Positions 1 to 6,792 of a stretch of 11,421 bases of DNA are shown here, piece by piece; position 1 is the first letter of the stretch, and each line of letters opens with the position of its first letter. The translations under genes and the position numbers were made by a program. Below the pieces are notes generated by a model. The model saw only the letters and a list, made by a program, of their open reading frames with translations, was not told the DNA's origin and ran no database searches. The stretch is from a bacterium (GTDB taxonomy: Archaea; Thermoplasmatota; Thermoplasmata; Lutacidiplasmatales; UBA184): assembly GCA_021832495.1 (NCBI GenBank), contig JAKBKR010000031.1:1-11421 (forward strand). Direction: 5' to 3'.

Positions 1-725
1 AGAGACCGGAGGGTAGCTATGTCCGCGGGAGGGCGCTCCAGGCGCACGTGGTTGAAGTGGACATGCATGAGGGTTGTCGGAACGACCATCGCGGCTGTCG
101 TGATCGGGAGCCCCGGCAGGACCGTTTGAACATCGGGGCCGTGATGAGAGGGCAGCTTGAGGGTGGGGAGAATGCCATTGATCGGCCCCTTCTTCGATTC
201 TCGGGGGTCGGCCGCACGGCGTACCAAGGTGCAGTCCCACTCGGCCACCCCGAAATTCCGATGGAGAAGGGCGGCCGCACGGGCGAGGCCCGTGGTGTTG
301 CAGGACACCACCCGGATGTGTCGGGCGCCGACGCACTCCGCATAGTTGGCGAGGGCATTGAACGAATGTTCTGCCACGGTCGCCTTCTCTCCCCCTTGCC
401 ATATAGCCCGAACTCCAAGGCGATCGTAGAGCTCCCGGTTGGCGGTCCCGACCTTCTCGGGGGTACAGTCCACGACCACGTCTGCGGCACGAATCAAATC
501 CTCCAAAGTGCCCGAGACCGAGATGCCCTGAGATTCGAACTCGGAACGCGAGCCCTGGCCAGCGACGTACAACGCGTACCCTCTATCCACCGCTTGTCGC
601 GCTTCGAAAGTGGGCCGAGTCTTTGCCACTCCGACAAGCTGCATGTCCTTCTGCCGGACCACCGCGTCCGCCACCCGCTTGCCGATCGTGCCGTATCCAT
701 TGATGGCCACCTTGATCGTCAACAC
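1..725 (-). CDS. gap: Archaeal-type (class II) glyceraldehyde-3-phosphate dehydrogenase, C-terminus beyond window
   Basis: Glycolytic/gluconeogenic NAD(P)-dependent phosphorylating GAPDH of the archaeal family, interconverting glyceraldehyde-3-phosphate and 1,3-bisphosphoglycerate in the cytoplasm. About 241 codons are visible of a family length near 335-340; the C-terminal third lies before base 1. The N-terminal nucleotide-binding loop reads AINGYGTIGKRVADAV (about residues 7-22). The catalytic cysteine is in SCNTTGL (Cys142), and VRRAADP (168-174), LPSHHGPDV (191-199) and VVPTTLMH (214-221) are family signatures. There is no ATG near the conserved start. Candidates are GTG 725, TTG 722 (best N-terminal match to the M. 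jannaschii protein as I remember it) and GTG 731 (best fit to leaderless transcription from the TATA-like box at 756-760). An in-frame stop at 741-743 bounds the choice. Identity is very secure; the start is uncertain by three codons. Confidence 0.93.
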   Translation of the reverse strand, partial: MLTIKVAINGYGTIGKRVADAVVRQKDMQLVGVAKTRPTFEARQAVDRGYALYVAGQGSRSEFESQGISVSGTLEDLIRAADVVVDCTPEKVGTANRELYDRLGVRAIWQGGEKATVAEHSFNALANYAECVGARHIRVVSCNTTGLARAAALLHRNFGVAEWDCTLVRRAADPRESKKGPINGILPTLKLPSHHGPDVQTVLPGLPITTAAMVVPTTLMHVHFNHVRLERPPADIATLRS

Positions 726-755
726 TGTCACCCGACCAGTTCACGCCCCGGGGCG

Positions 756-760
756 AATAA
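756..760 (-). promoter_or_regulatory. TATA-like box upstream of gap
   Basis: On the minus strand the sequence CTTATTC is centred near 758, about 25-33 bases before the candidate gap starts. That is the usual archaeal TATA-to-start distance for leaderless or nearly leaderless mRNA. The match to the consensus is weak. Confidence 0.4.
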
Positions 761-877
761 GCATTTGCCACTTTGTGAAGCTAAGCTTATGGTGCAATTC
801 GGGCCCCAACAGCCAGTAACGCACAGCGGTACACCTTTGGTAACACAGGACCCAAGTCCATCGATGAACCTCGCTAA

Positions 878-891
878 GGCTCCGCGGAGCC
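878..891. repeat. Perfect 14-base palindrome
   Basis: GGCTCCGCGGAGCC is its own reverse complement. As RNA it can form a 5-bp stem with a CGCG loop; as DNA it could be a dimeric protein site. It lies in the gap-alaX interval about 150 bases upstream of gap on the minus strand and 245 bases upstream of alaX. Function unknown. Confidence 0.5.
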
Positions 892-1015
892 ACGGAAGCT
901 TACCGGAAGAATGAAACACCGAGGGTATCATGGAGAATCTGTTGTGCCTTGCTCAATGGAAACGAAGTAGGAGGTCAAACCGAAGATGTTTGGTTACATA
1001 TGTCGCACACCGATC

Positions 1016-1094
1016 CCACCACTGGTGCTGGGTGGTGACGGACGGAATCTTTAGTGGCTTAGGGGATCCGTTCTGTCACTAGAAGGAAACCACC
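1016..1094 (+). promoter_or_regulatory. Structured region upstream of alaX (long hairpin with alternative pairing)
   Basis: A long imperfect hairpin pairs 1035-1042 (GTGACGGA) with 1072-1079 (TCTGTCAC), then, past one bulged T at 1071, 1043-1049 with 1064-1070, leaving a 14-base loop at 1050-1063. In addition, GGTGG at 1031-1035 can pair either with CCACC at 1016-1020 or with CCACC at 1090-1094, which are mutually exclusive. This lies 40-120 bases before the alaX start and may be a transcribed leader or a small RNA. No known riboswitch class is recognised. The pairing is seen directly; any regulatory role is inference. Confidence 0.4.
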
Positions 1095-1135
1095 GGAACG
1101 AGAAACCTCAAGTCCGAGGGTGCCTCGACCTATCG

Positions 1136-1843
1136 ATGAGGGGTGCGCTCTATCTCACCGACGCCTACCGCAAGGAATTCGACTCCACCGTGACGGTTTC
1201 GTTCGCCGATGGCATCGTACTTGAAGAAACCGTGTTCTACCCGGCGGGAGGGGGACAACCATCGGACCAAGGGGAGATCGTATCCGAACTTGGGGACCGC
1301 TGGAAGGTCATCTCCGTTGAAAAGTCCGGGAACGAAATCCTTCACAAGGTGGAAGGCGTCCCACCTACCGTTGGCACGAAGGTTCACGGCACCCTGGACT
1401 GGAACCTGCGGTACGCCCACATGCGCTATCATACGTGCCTTCACCTCCTGAGCGGAGTGGTCTTCCACAAGTATGGAAGCGCCATTACCGGGAATCAGAT
1501 CTATGCGGACCGGGCTCGAATGGACCTCACGCTGAACGAATTCACCCCGACCTTTGCCCAAGACATCATCCGGGAAGTCAACGAGGTCGCAGGACGCCAC
1601 CTTCCCGTATCGGTCCGGTTCCTGAGCCGGGAGGTGGCGGACCGCGACCCGGCCCTTGTGCGCGTCGCGCGCAATATCATGCCGGATGTGAAAGAGGTGC
1701 GGCTCATAGACATCGAGGGATTCGATGTCCAGGCGGATGGAGGGACCCATGTTGCCAACACACGCGAAGTGGGAAAAATCCAGTTATTGAAGACGGAGAA
1801 CAAGGGCGCTCGGAATAAACGCCTCTACGTCACACTGACCTGA
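1136..1843 (+). CDS. alaX: Alanyl-tRNA editing protein AlaX (AlaX-M type)
   Basis: Free-standing trans-editing enzyme that hydrolyses mischarged (Ser- or Gly-) tRNA-Ala in the cytoplasm; homologous to the editing domain of alanyl-tRNA synthetase. The 235 residues fit the medium-length AlaX-M class. The N-terminal part carries FYPAGGGQPSDQG (34-46), typical of the family. The metal site is visible as HTCLH (His99, His103) and DGGTHVANTREVG (His205). The residue that is Cys in the synthetase motif CGGTH is Asp201 here. The ATG at 1136 places the conserved LYLTDAY segment at the N-terminus as in relatives. No Shine-Dalgarno site is visible before it, and the frame stays open only to a stop at 1052-1054. 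It is a single gene, convergent with the sulfur/Qmo-like cluster, whose stop is 108 bases away. Confidence 0.9.
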   Translation: MRGALYLTDAYRKEFDSTVTVSFADGIVLEETVFYPAGGGQPSDQGEIVSELGDRWKVISVEKSGNEILHKVEGVPPTVGTKVHGTLDWNLRYAHMRYHTCLHLLSGVVFHKYGSAITGNQIYADRARMDLTLNEFTPTFAQDIIREVNEVAGRHLPVSVRFLSREVADRDPALVRVARNIMPDVKEVRLIDIEGFDVQADGGTHVANTREVGKIQLLKTENKGARNKRLYVTLT

Positions 1844-1874
1844 ACGAAGTACCGTAGGCCTGACGCCGTCCAAC

Positions 1875-1888
1875 AACCCACCGGGTTT
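1875..1888 (+). terminator. Possible terminator between convergent alaX and qmoC-like gene
   Basis: AACCC-ACC-GGGTT forms a 5-bp hairpin with a 3-base loop, followed on the plus strand by TTTCCC and further on by TTTTCCCCC at 1904-1912. It starts about 30 bases after the alaX stop and about 65 bases past the stop of the convergent gene. Archaeal termination relies mainly on T-runs, so this is a weak candidate. Confidence 0.3.
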
Positions 1889-1951
1889 CCCGTCCGCCAT
1901 TCGTTTTCCCCCGCGGGAGCAGATAAGGCCGGTCCCAAGTCGCACGAGAGA

Positions 1952-3091
1952 CTATACCGCCTCTCCGACCTCCTTGAGCTCCGCCAAGCGAGCAAAGTAC
2001 GGAGCGAAGGTCCGGTAGGCCATATGCGACCACTTTGCGAATGGGACTTCGAGAACGAGAAGGGAGGTCACGAGCATGAGGTGGACACTATAGATGATAT
2101 ACGTGTCCCAAGGGAGGAGAGCGTAGCGGAAGATCACGATGAGGACTCCTGTCACTCCCGTGGCGAGGAGCATGAGGAGGAACATCCAATCCGTGGCGTG
2201 GGAGTACTTGTACATGTTCTTGGTCTTCTTGATCCGCCCGTAGAGTGGGGCCGATAGACCGAAGAAGAAGAGCCCAGCCGCCACATACTGGATGAGCATG
2301 ATCGGGCTCCAGAGCGGATAGAACTGATCCGTCTGCCATTCGTACATGAGGAAGACAGCAAGTACGAACAGAAGCGCGTACCCGGCGAACCGGGTCCAGT
2401 GGGAAAACCAGTCCCGGTTGTCCCCGGGCGTGCAGGACCGGATCTTGTACTGGGTGAGGAAGTTGATCGGAAGCTGGATGAAGAGTTCCTTGAGGTACGT
2501 GGTAAAGGCGATCTCCTTTCCCGTCTTAGTGTAGACGGTGTAATAGTACATTCGGAACACGTTGACCAAGAGGAACGCGCTCAAGACCCCGAGGATGACG
2601 ATATCTCCCGTTTCGACGATATCCACGGGAGCGAACGTGGCCAGGGCGACCGTCGAAGTCACGATCGGGCCGTGCAGGAGATAGATGAAGAGCGCCGCGA
2701 TGAACGAGAGAAGGGCAATGCCGATCCAGTCGGCTACGTGGGACCGATAGAGCGCCTTGGAGATTCCCGTGAAGTCGTACTTGGTCGTGAGCCACCGACG
2801 AGTGGCCATCATGAACCCGGCGGGATCGGCCTTGCGCGGGCAACTGTCCGTGCACTCCCCGCAATAATAGCATAGCCAAGGATCCGCGCTCTGGAGAAGC
2901 TTGTCCTCGAGGCCAAGCTGGACGTAAGTGATGAGCTTTCGGGGGAAGATCGTCTTTCCATCGGAGAGAGGGCAAACCGACGTGCAGGTTCCGCAACTGT
3001 AACAGGCGCTCACATCGAAGGCACCCAACCCTTGGATCTCCTTCATGAGACCAGGATTGGAGCGGTGGATGGTTGGGGTGACTGCCGCCAT
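1952..3091 (-). CDS. qmoC: QmoC-like subunit: HdrC-type ferredoxin fused to a cytochrome b membrane domain
   Basis: Predicted membrane subunit that passes electrons between Fe-S clusters and the quinone pool. Residues 1-100 are HdrC-like, with two complete [4Fe-4S] motifs: Cys30/33/36/40 followed by Pro, and Cys74/77/80/84 followed by Pro. The C-terminal part has about six hydrophobic segments (roughly 120-140, 160-184, 233-252, 263-283, 299-322, 330-350). Histidines at or near membrane segments (His140, 231, 298, 337, 356) are candidate heme b ligands as in the HdrE/DsrM/NarI-like family. Fusion of HdrC and HdrE in about 380 residues is the hallmark of QmoC. The ATG lies one base after the stop of the preceding winged-helix gene, with GGGAGG six bases upstream. 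It is the last gene of the seven-gene cluster. DsrM- or HdrE-type respiratory subunits are the main alternatives, but the ferredoxin fusion argues for QmoC. Confidence 0.86.
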   Translation of the reverse strand: MAAVTPTIHRSNPGLMKEIQGLGAFDVSACYSCGTCTSVCPLSDGKTIFPRKLITYVQLGLEDKLLQSADPWLCYYCGECTDSCPRKADPAGFMMATRRWLTTKYDFTGISKALYRSHVADWIGIALLSFIAALFIYLLHGPIVTSTVALATFAPVDIVETGDIVILGVLSAFLLVNVFRMYYYTVYTKTGKEIAFTTYLKELFIQLPINFLTQYKIRSCTPGDNRDWFSHWTRFAGYALLFVLAVFLMYEWQTDQFYPLWSPIMLIQYVAAGLFFFGLSAPLYGRIKKTKNMYKYSHATDWMFLLMLLATGVTGVLIVIFRYALLPWDTYIIYSVHLMLVTSLLVLEVPFAKWSHMAYRTFAPYFARLAELKEVGEAV

Positions 3092-3092
3092 T

Positions 3093-3383
3093 TCAGCCTC
3101 CCTTCGTCTTCAGAGCGTAGAGGAAGTATCCGTCCTCCGTTTTCCCCGTGGTCGCCACGAGATCGTACTTGTAATAGGTCATGAGATACCAAAGGATGGT
3201 CTTGGCCATGATCCCGGACGCCTGCGCGATCTGAGGGATGGTCTTCGGTCCCGACTTGAGCGCGGCGGTGACCTTGGCGCTCACCCCGAGCTGCACCTTC
3301 CGTAGGTCGGTGAGCTCTTTTGAGGCTTTGGCCCCCGTCCGTTCCCGGTACGCCCGGCTCGTGAACTTGCTTTTCGTGGACAT
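3093..3383 (-). CDS. Small winged-helix DNA-binding-like protein
   Basis: A 96-residue basic protein with no cysteines and no membrane segment. Residues about 34-70 read like a helix-turn-helix: KVTAALKSGPKTIPQIAQ, then ASGIMAKTILWYLMTYY as a possible recognition helix. A wing-like strand follows (LVATTGK...GYFLYALK). The N-terminal 30 residues are rich in Lys and Arg. The gene is well placed: GGGAGGA precedes its ATG by five bases, it starts 12 bases after the 660-residue flavoprotein gene, and it ends one base before qmoC, so it should be translated from the operon mRNA. I do not recognise a named family. It may be a transcription factor or a small structural subunit that has reused a winged-helix fold. 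The gene is near certain; the fold is a reading from pattern only. Confidence 0.72.
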   Translation of the reverse strand: MSTKSKFTSRAYRERTGAKASKELTDLRKVQLGVSAKVTAALKSGPKTIPQIAQASGIMAKTILWYLMTYYKYDLVATTGKTEDGYFLYALKTKGG

Positions 3384-3395
3384 AGTTCCTCCCGA

Positions 3396-5378
3396 TCACC
3401 TTGCCAAGGCCTCGATCATGTCCCGGACCTCGGGATTCGTGAGACCGGCCAGTTGGATCGCTTCAGTGGGGCAGACGGCGACACACGCACCGCATCCCTT
3501 GCAGACCGCGCTGTTGACCCAAGCGCGTTTCCCTATCCCCTCGTACTCATGCATCTCGATCGCCCCGAAAGGGCACTCCCGCAGGCAGCCCCCTGAGGCC
3601 TCGCACACGCTCGTATCCACGGAGGCTACGAAGGGCTCGAGCTCGAGGGTGGTCTTGAGCGCAAAGGTGGATGCCTTCGCAGCCGCGGCGGAGCCCGAGA
3701 GGAGCGTCTCCTTGATGTCCTTCGGGAATTGTGCCGTCCCGGCGATGAGGAGCCCGGTCACGTTGGTCTCGACCGGGCGGAGCTTTTGGTGGACCTCCTT
3801 GTAGAACCCGTCCGGACCGATGGGAAGCGAGAAGAGGTCGTTCAGGGCCTGGTTGTCCCGGGGGACCATCCCGGTCACGAGCACCACGAGGTCGACCGGG
3901 AACGCTACGCTATCATGCTCCAGTATTGAGGCCTGGACGGTCACGAGCGCGTGTCCATCCTCAGTGGTGACCCGCGGAGGATTATCCTCACTGTACCGGA
4001 CAAAGATGCTCCCTTGCTTTGCGGCTTGTTCATACATGAGCTCATTCCGGCCATAGGTGCGCATGTCCCGGTAGAAGTGATAGGCGCGTATCTCCGGGAA
4101 GCGCTCATGAACGTGAAGATCGTTGTTCACCGTGGCATTGCAACAGAACCGGGAACAGTACTCGTGGACTGGCCCACCCCCGTCCCCCTCGGCCCTTTTC
4201 TGCCGGCTACCCACACAATAGATGTACGCCAGGCTACGGACCTTCCTGCCGAGGTAAGTGAGCTCGGGTCCCTTCTCGGTTGCGAGCAACCGCTCGAACT
4301 GGGGAAGGGTCACTACGTTCGGGACGGCACCGTAACCGAATTCTCCCTGAGGGGGGGTGTACGGGTCGAAGCCGGTCGCCACGATGATGCTCCCGACCTT
4401 CAGCGTGAGGACCTCGGCGCGTTGAGAAAAGTCAACGGCTCCCCCCAAGATCGACGGGCACTTGCCGCACCGCGTGCAGTGGTCGAGATCGATGACAGGG
4501 AGGTTGGGTACCACCGGTGCGCGGGGCTGGTAGATTGCCTTGCGCGCCGTGCGCCCGTACTCGAACTCGTCAGGGACGGAAACCGGACAGGCGGCGATCG
4601 CGTCGTTGAAGTGGGCGCTCGGTCCGACGACGACGCGGGGGGCGATGTGCACGCGGATCTCGAAGTTCCCGACATATCCGCTCTGGCTCTCCACGGTCGC
4701 ATTCGTGAAGACCGTCACATTCGGCTTACGTAGCAGCTGGCCCACGAGGTCCCGCACAATGGCATCCCCCCTCGTCCCCGTCGGGTAGGTCCCTCCCACT
4801 TGGGCGGAGTGTCCCCCAAGGTAGGGAAGGCGTTCGATCAGGTAGACCTGCACGCCCATGGAAGCAAGGTCGAGGGCCGACCGGAGGCCCGTGATCCCTG
4901 CCCCGATGACCAGGACGCTCTGGGTCGAGCCGGAGGTGAGGGCCTCCATGGGGGTGGCGTCGCGCATGTACGCGATGGCCGACCGGGCCTGGGCAAGGGC
5001 TTTCGCCGTCGCACCGGCGGGATCGTCACCGTGGGGCCAGGAGGACTGCTCGCGGATGTTGGCATGAAAGCTCAAGTACTGGTTGAGACCGGCCCGTTGG
5101 GCGACCCCACGGAACGTGGCTTCGTGGAGCTTCGGCGAGCAGGCACAGGTGACGAGACGATTCAGGTTCAGGTTTTTGATGTCCTCGATCATCTCGTTCT
5201 GGGAGGCGTCCGAACAGTCGAAAAGGATGTGCTTGGAGACCACCACATCGGCCTCTCCCTTCAGGGCCTCTGCCACCTTCGCCACATCGACGGTATCGGA
5301 AATGTTTCCGCCGCAATGGCAGACGTAGACCCCGATCCGGGGTTTCTCACCCGGCTTGTCCAGAACGATCTCGGCCAT
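3396..5378 (-). CDS. hdrA: HdrA-like (QmoB-like) FAD/iron-sulfur flavoprotein, long form
   Basis: 660-residue soluble flavoprotein of the HdrA family, probable electron-transfer subunit of a Qmo-like complex. Domains in order: an HdrA N-terminal cluster domain (CHCGGN with Cys20/22, then Cys55, Cys78, Cys80); a thioredoxin-reductase-like FAD fold (VIGAGITG, 157-164); an inserted ferredoxin that is degenerate (only Cys264 before Pro, plus Cys301/304/307); the HdrA segment around CSRFCC (408-413); and a C-terminal ferredoxin with Cys592/598/602 and Cys626/629/632/636. In the last domain the second ligand of motif one is Ser595. The chosen ATG at 5378 overlaps no upstream codon, lies one base after the upstream gene's stop, and has GGAGG nine bases before it. 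An in-frame ATG at 5426 lies inside the upstream gene and is rejected. Unlike the QmoB of sulfate reducers as I know it, it lacks a C-terminal MvhD domain; an MvhD-like protein is encoded separately upstream. Confidence 0.87.
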   Translation of the reverse strand: MAEIVLDKPGEKPRIGVYVCHCGGNISDTVDVAKVAEALKGEADVVVSKHILFDCSDASQNEMIEDIKNLNLNRLVTCACSPKLHEATFRGVAQRAGLNQYLSFHANIREQSSWPHGDDPAGATAKALAQARSAIAYMRDATPMEALTSGSTQSVLVIGAGITGLRSALDLASMGVQVYLIERLPYLGGHSAQVGGTYPTGTRGDAIVRDLVGQLLRKPNVTVFTNATVESQSGYVGNFEIRVHIAPRVVVGPSAHFNDAIAACPVSVPDEFEYGRTARKAIYQPRAPVVPNLPVIDLDHCTRCGKCPSILGGAVDFSQRAEVLTLKVGSIIVATGFDPYTPPQGEFGYGAVPNVVTLPQFERLLATEKGPELTYLGRKVRSLAYIYCVGSRQKRAEGDGGGPVHEYCSRFCCNATVNNDLHVHERFPEIRAYHFYRDMRTYGRNELMYEQAAKQGSIFVRYSEDNPPRVTTEDGHALVTVQASILEHDSVAFPVDLVVLVTGMVPRDNQALNDLFSLPIGPDGFYKEVHQKLRPVETNVTGLLIAGTAQFPKDIKETLLSGSAAAAKASTFALKTTLELEPFVASVDTSVCEASGGCLRECPFGAIEMHEYEGIGKRAWVNSAVCKGCGACVAVCPTEAIQLAGLTNPEVRDMIEALAR

Positions 5379-5379
5379 C

Positions 5380-6792
5380 TCACTTCGCCTCCACAGGCAC
5401 TTCCCGGTGGAGACCGGAGGCTTCACCGTTCGACTCCTGTCGTGTCTGCTCCGGTACGACTCCCGAGGGCGCGAGCCCGCGCATTTGCGTCAGGTATGCG
5501 ATGCACTGGGAGACCGCCGAGGAGGCCTCGGCAATCGAGTCAGGGATATCCTTGGGACCCGACGCACAGCCAGCCACGAAGACTCCGTCGATACTGGTCA
5601 TGCTGGGGCTCTGGGTCTCGTTTCGCATCTTGATCCAGCCCATCTCGTCGAGCTCCAGCGTTTCGTTCGTGAATATCGTGGCGATGCCGGGGTTGGGGAG
5701 GAGGCCGATCGACAGGACCACGAGATCGTGGTCGCTCTTGACGAGCACCCCACGTCCTTCGGTGTCCTCGTGGTAGACTCGGAGGTCGTTCCCAGACGTC
5801 TCCTCGATCTTGGCGACCCGACCCCGGACGAACTTGACCCCCATCGCCTTCGTCTGCTGATAGAACTCCTCGAACCCCTTCCCGTAGGCGCGAATGTCCA
5901 TGTAATAGAGCGTGATGTCCGCCGTGGGAAGTATCCCCATCAGAAGCTGGGCCTGTTTCATCGAGTACATGCAACAGACCTGGGAACACCGGGGGTTTCC
6001 GACGGTCAGGTCGCGCGAACCCGTACAGAGCGCGTACGCGATGTTCGCTGGCTCCTTTCCATCCGAAAGGCGCATGACGGAGTTGTATGGGCGAGTGGGC
6101 CCGACCAGGCGATCCATCTGCATCGCCGTCACGACGTTCGGGTACTCTCCGTAGTGGTAGGCCGTCTTCTTCTCCGCTGGAAATAGGTTGAACCCGGTCG
6201 ATAAGAGGACGGCCCCTACGCGGACCTCCCGGACCTTCTCCACTTGCAGAAAATCGATCGCATCCGCCGGACATGCCCGCTCGCACGCCATGCAGTAGAT
6301 GCAGTTCTTCATGTCGAGGACGGCCTTCTTGGGGACCCCGGTGTCGAAGGGAATGTAGATGGATTTCCTCCCGCGGAGTCCGAAGTCGTTCTCCTTGGGC
6401 ACGATGATGGGGCAGGCCTTCTCGCAATCCCCGCAGCCGGTGCAAGTGGCCATGTCCACATACCGGGGTTTTTCCCGTAACCGGACAAGGAAGCTTCCGT
6501 CCGGTTCACGACGGATCGCCTCCACCTCGGTGTAAGTGCGCATGTCGATGTTCGGATGATGGGACACGCGCGAGGTCTTGGTCCCCGAAATGCAACTGGC
6601 GCAATCGAGCGTCGGGAAGACCTTGCTCAGGAGCAGGACCTTCCCGCCGATCGTCGGCTCCCGCTCCACGAGCAAGGTCTTGAACCCGGCATCCCCGAGT
6701 GTGATCGAGGCCTCCATGCCAGCGATCCCGGCACCGACGACCAGGACATCATATCGTTCCGGAGGGGGACTGCTCGGCGTCCCATCCGTCAT
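5380..6792 (-). CDS. hdrA: HdrA-like (QmoA-like) FAD/iron-sulfur flavoprotein, short form
   Basis: 470-residue flavoprotein with the core of HdrA but without its N-terminal cluster domain and C-terminal ferredoxin. An FAD-binding VVGAGIAG motif lies at 18-25. FPTLDCASCI (59-68, Cys64 and Cys67) is the HdrA cysteine signature. An inserted ferredoxin has two complete motifs: Cys117/120/123/127-Pro and Cys164/167/170/174-Pro. CCMYSMKQA (273-281) and AGCASGPKDIPDSI (407-420) are also HdrA-like. It probably partners the longer HdrA-like protein encoded next, as QmoA with QmoB. Its ATG overlaps the stop of the MvhD-like gene in an ATGA arrangement, so translation is likely coupled. Presence of two intact ferredoxin clusters makes it closer to archaeal HdrA than to the QmoA of sulfate reducers as I remember it, so the Qmo label is by context. 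Confidence 0.88.
   Translation of the reverse strand: MTDGTPSSPPPERYDVLVVGAGIAGMEASITLGDAGFKTLLVEREPTIGGKVLLLSKVFPTLDCASCISGTKTSRVSHHPNIDMRTYTEVEAIRREPDGSFLVRLREKPRYVDMATCTGCGDCEKACPIIVPKENDFGLRGRKSIYIPFDTGVPKKAVLDMKNCIYCMACERACPADAIDFLQVEKVREVRVGAVLLSTGFNLFPAEKKTAYHYGEYPNVVTAMQMDRLVGPTRPYNSVMRLSDGKEPANIAYALCTGSRDLTVGNPRCSQVCCMYSMKQAQLLMGILPTADITLYYMDIRAYGKGFEEFYQQTKAMGVKFVRGRVAKIEETSGNDLRVYHEDTEGRGVLVKSDHDLVVLSIGLLPNPGIATIFTNETLELDEMGWIKMRNETQSPSMTSIDGVFVAGCASGPKDIPDSIAEASSAVSQCIAYLTQMRGLAPSGVVPEQTRQESNGEASGLHREVPVEAK
5388..5392 (-). promoter_or_regulatory. Ribosome binding site deciding the start of the 660-residue HdrA-like gene
   Basis: GGAGG on the minus strand, nine bases before the ATG at 5378. 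It selects this start over the in-frame ATG 48 bases upstream. It lies inside the last codons of the preceding flavoprotein gene, consistent with coupled translation. Confidence 0.7.

Larger units (their letters stand above)
726..1135. other. Non-coding interval of about 410 bases between gap and alaX
   Basis: No convincing protein gene is visible: reading frames here lack family resemblance and most are tails of antisense frames. No tRNA, 5S rRNA, SRP RNA or RNase P core could be recognised by eye. What can be seen is a perfect palindrome at 878-891, a small hairpin at 978-995 (7-base arms AACCGAA/TTTGGTT including one G-T pair, loop GATG), and a long imperfect hairpin at 1035-1079 just before alaX. 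The interval is long compared with most other gaps in this window, so a regulatory leader or small RNA is possible. Confidence 0.5.

Noticed and set aside
525..550. tRNA T-arm-like GTTCGAATC on the minus strand
   Set aside because: It lies within conserved gap coding sequence, the flanking stem has a mismatch, and no acceptor, D or anticodon arm could be found around it.
48..914. Plus-strand open frame of 288 codons
   Set aside because: It is antisense to gap, whose minus-strand product matches archaeal GAPDH throughout. The plus-strand translation has no family resemblance.
728..931. Minus-strand open frame of 67 codons upstream of gap
   Set aside because: No family resemblance or ribosome site, and it overlaps the likely gap promoter.
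3951..4733. Long plus-strand open frame opposite the 660-residue flavoprotein
   Set aside because: Shadow of a high-G+C gene on the other strand. The same holds for 4800-5633 and 5356-6186, whose translations are rich in Arg, Gly and Pro and show no motifs.
5376..5426. N-terminal extension of 16 residues for the long HdrA-like protein (ATG 5426)
   Set aside because: It would overlap the upstream flavoprotein gene, lacks a ribosome site, and precedes the HdrA N-terminus by an unrelated stretch; ATG 5378 has GGAGG at a good distance.
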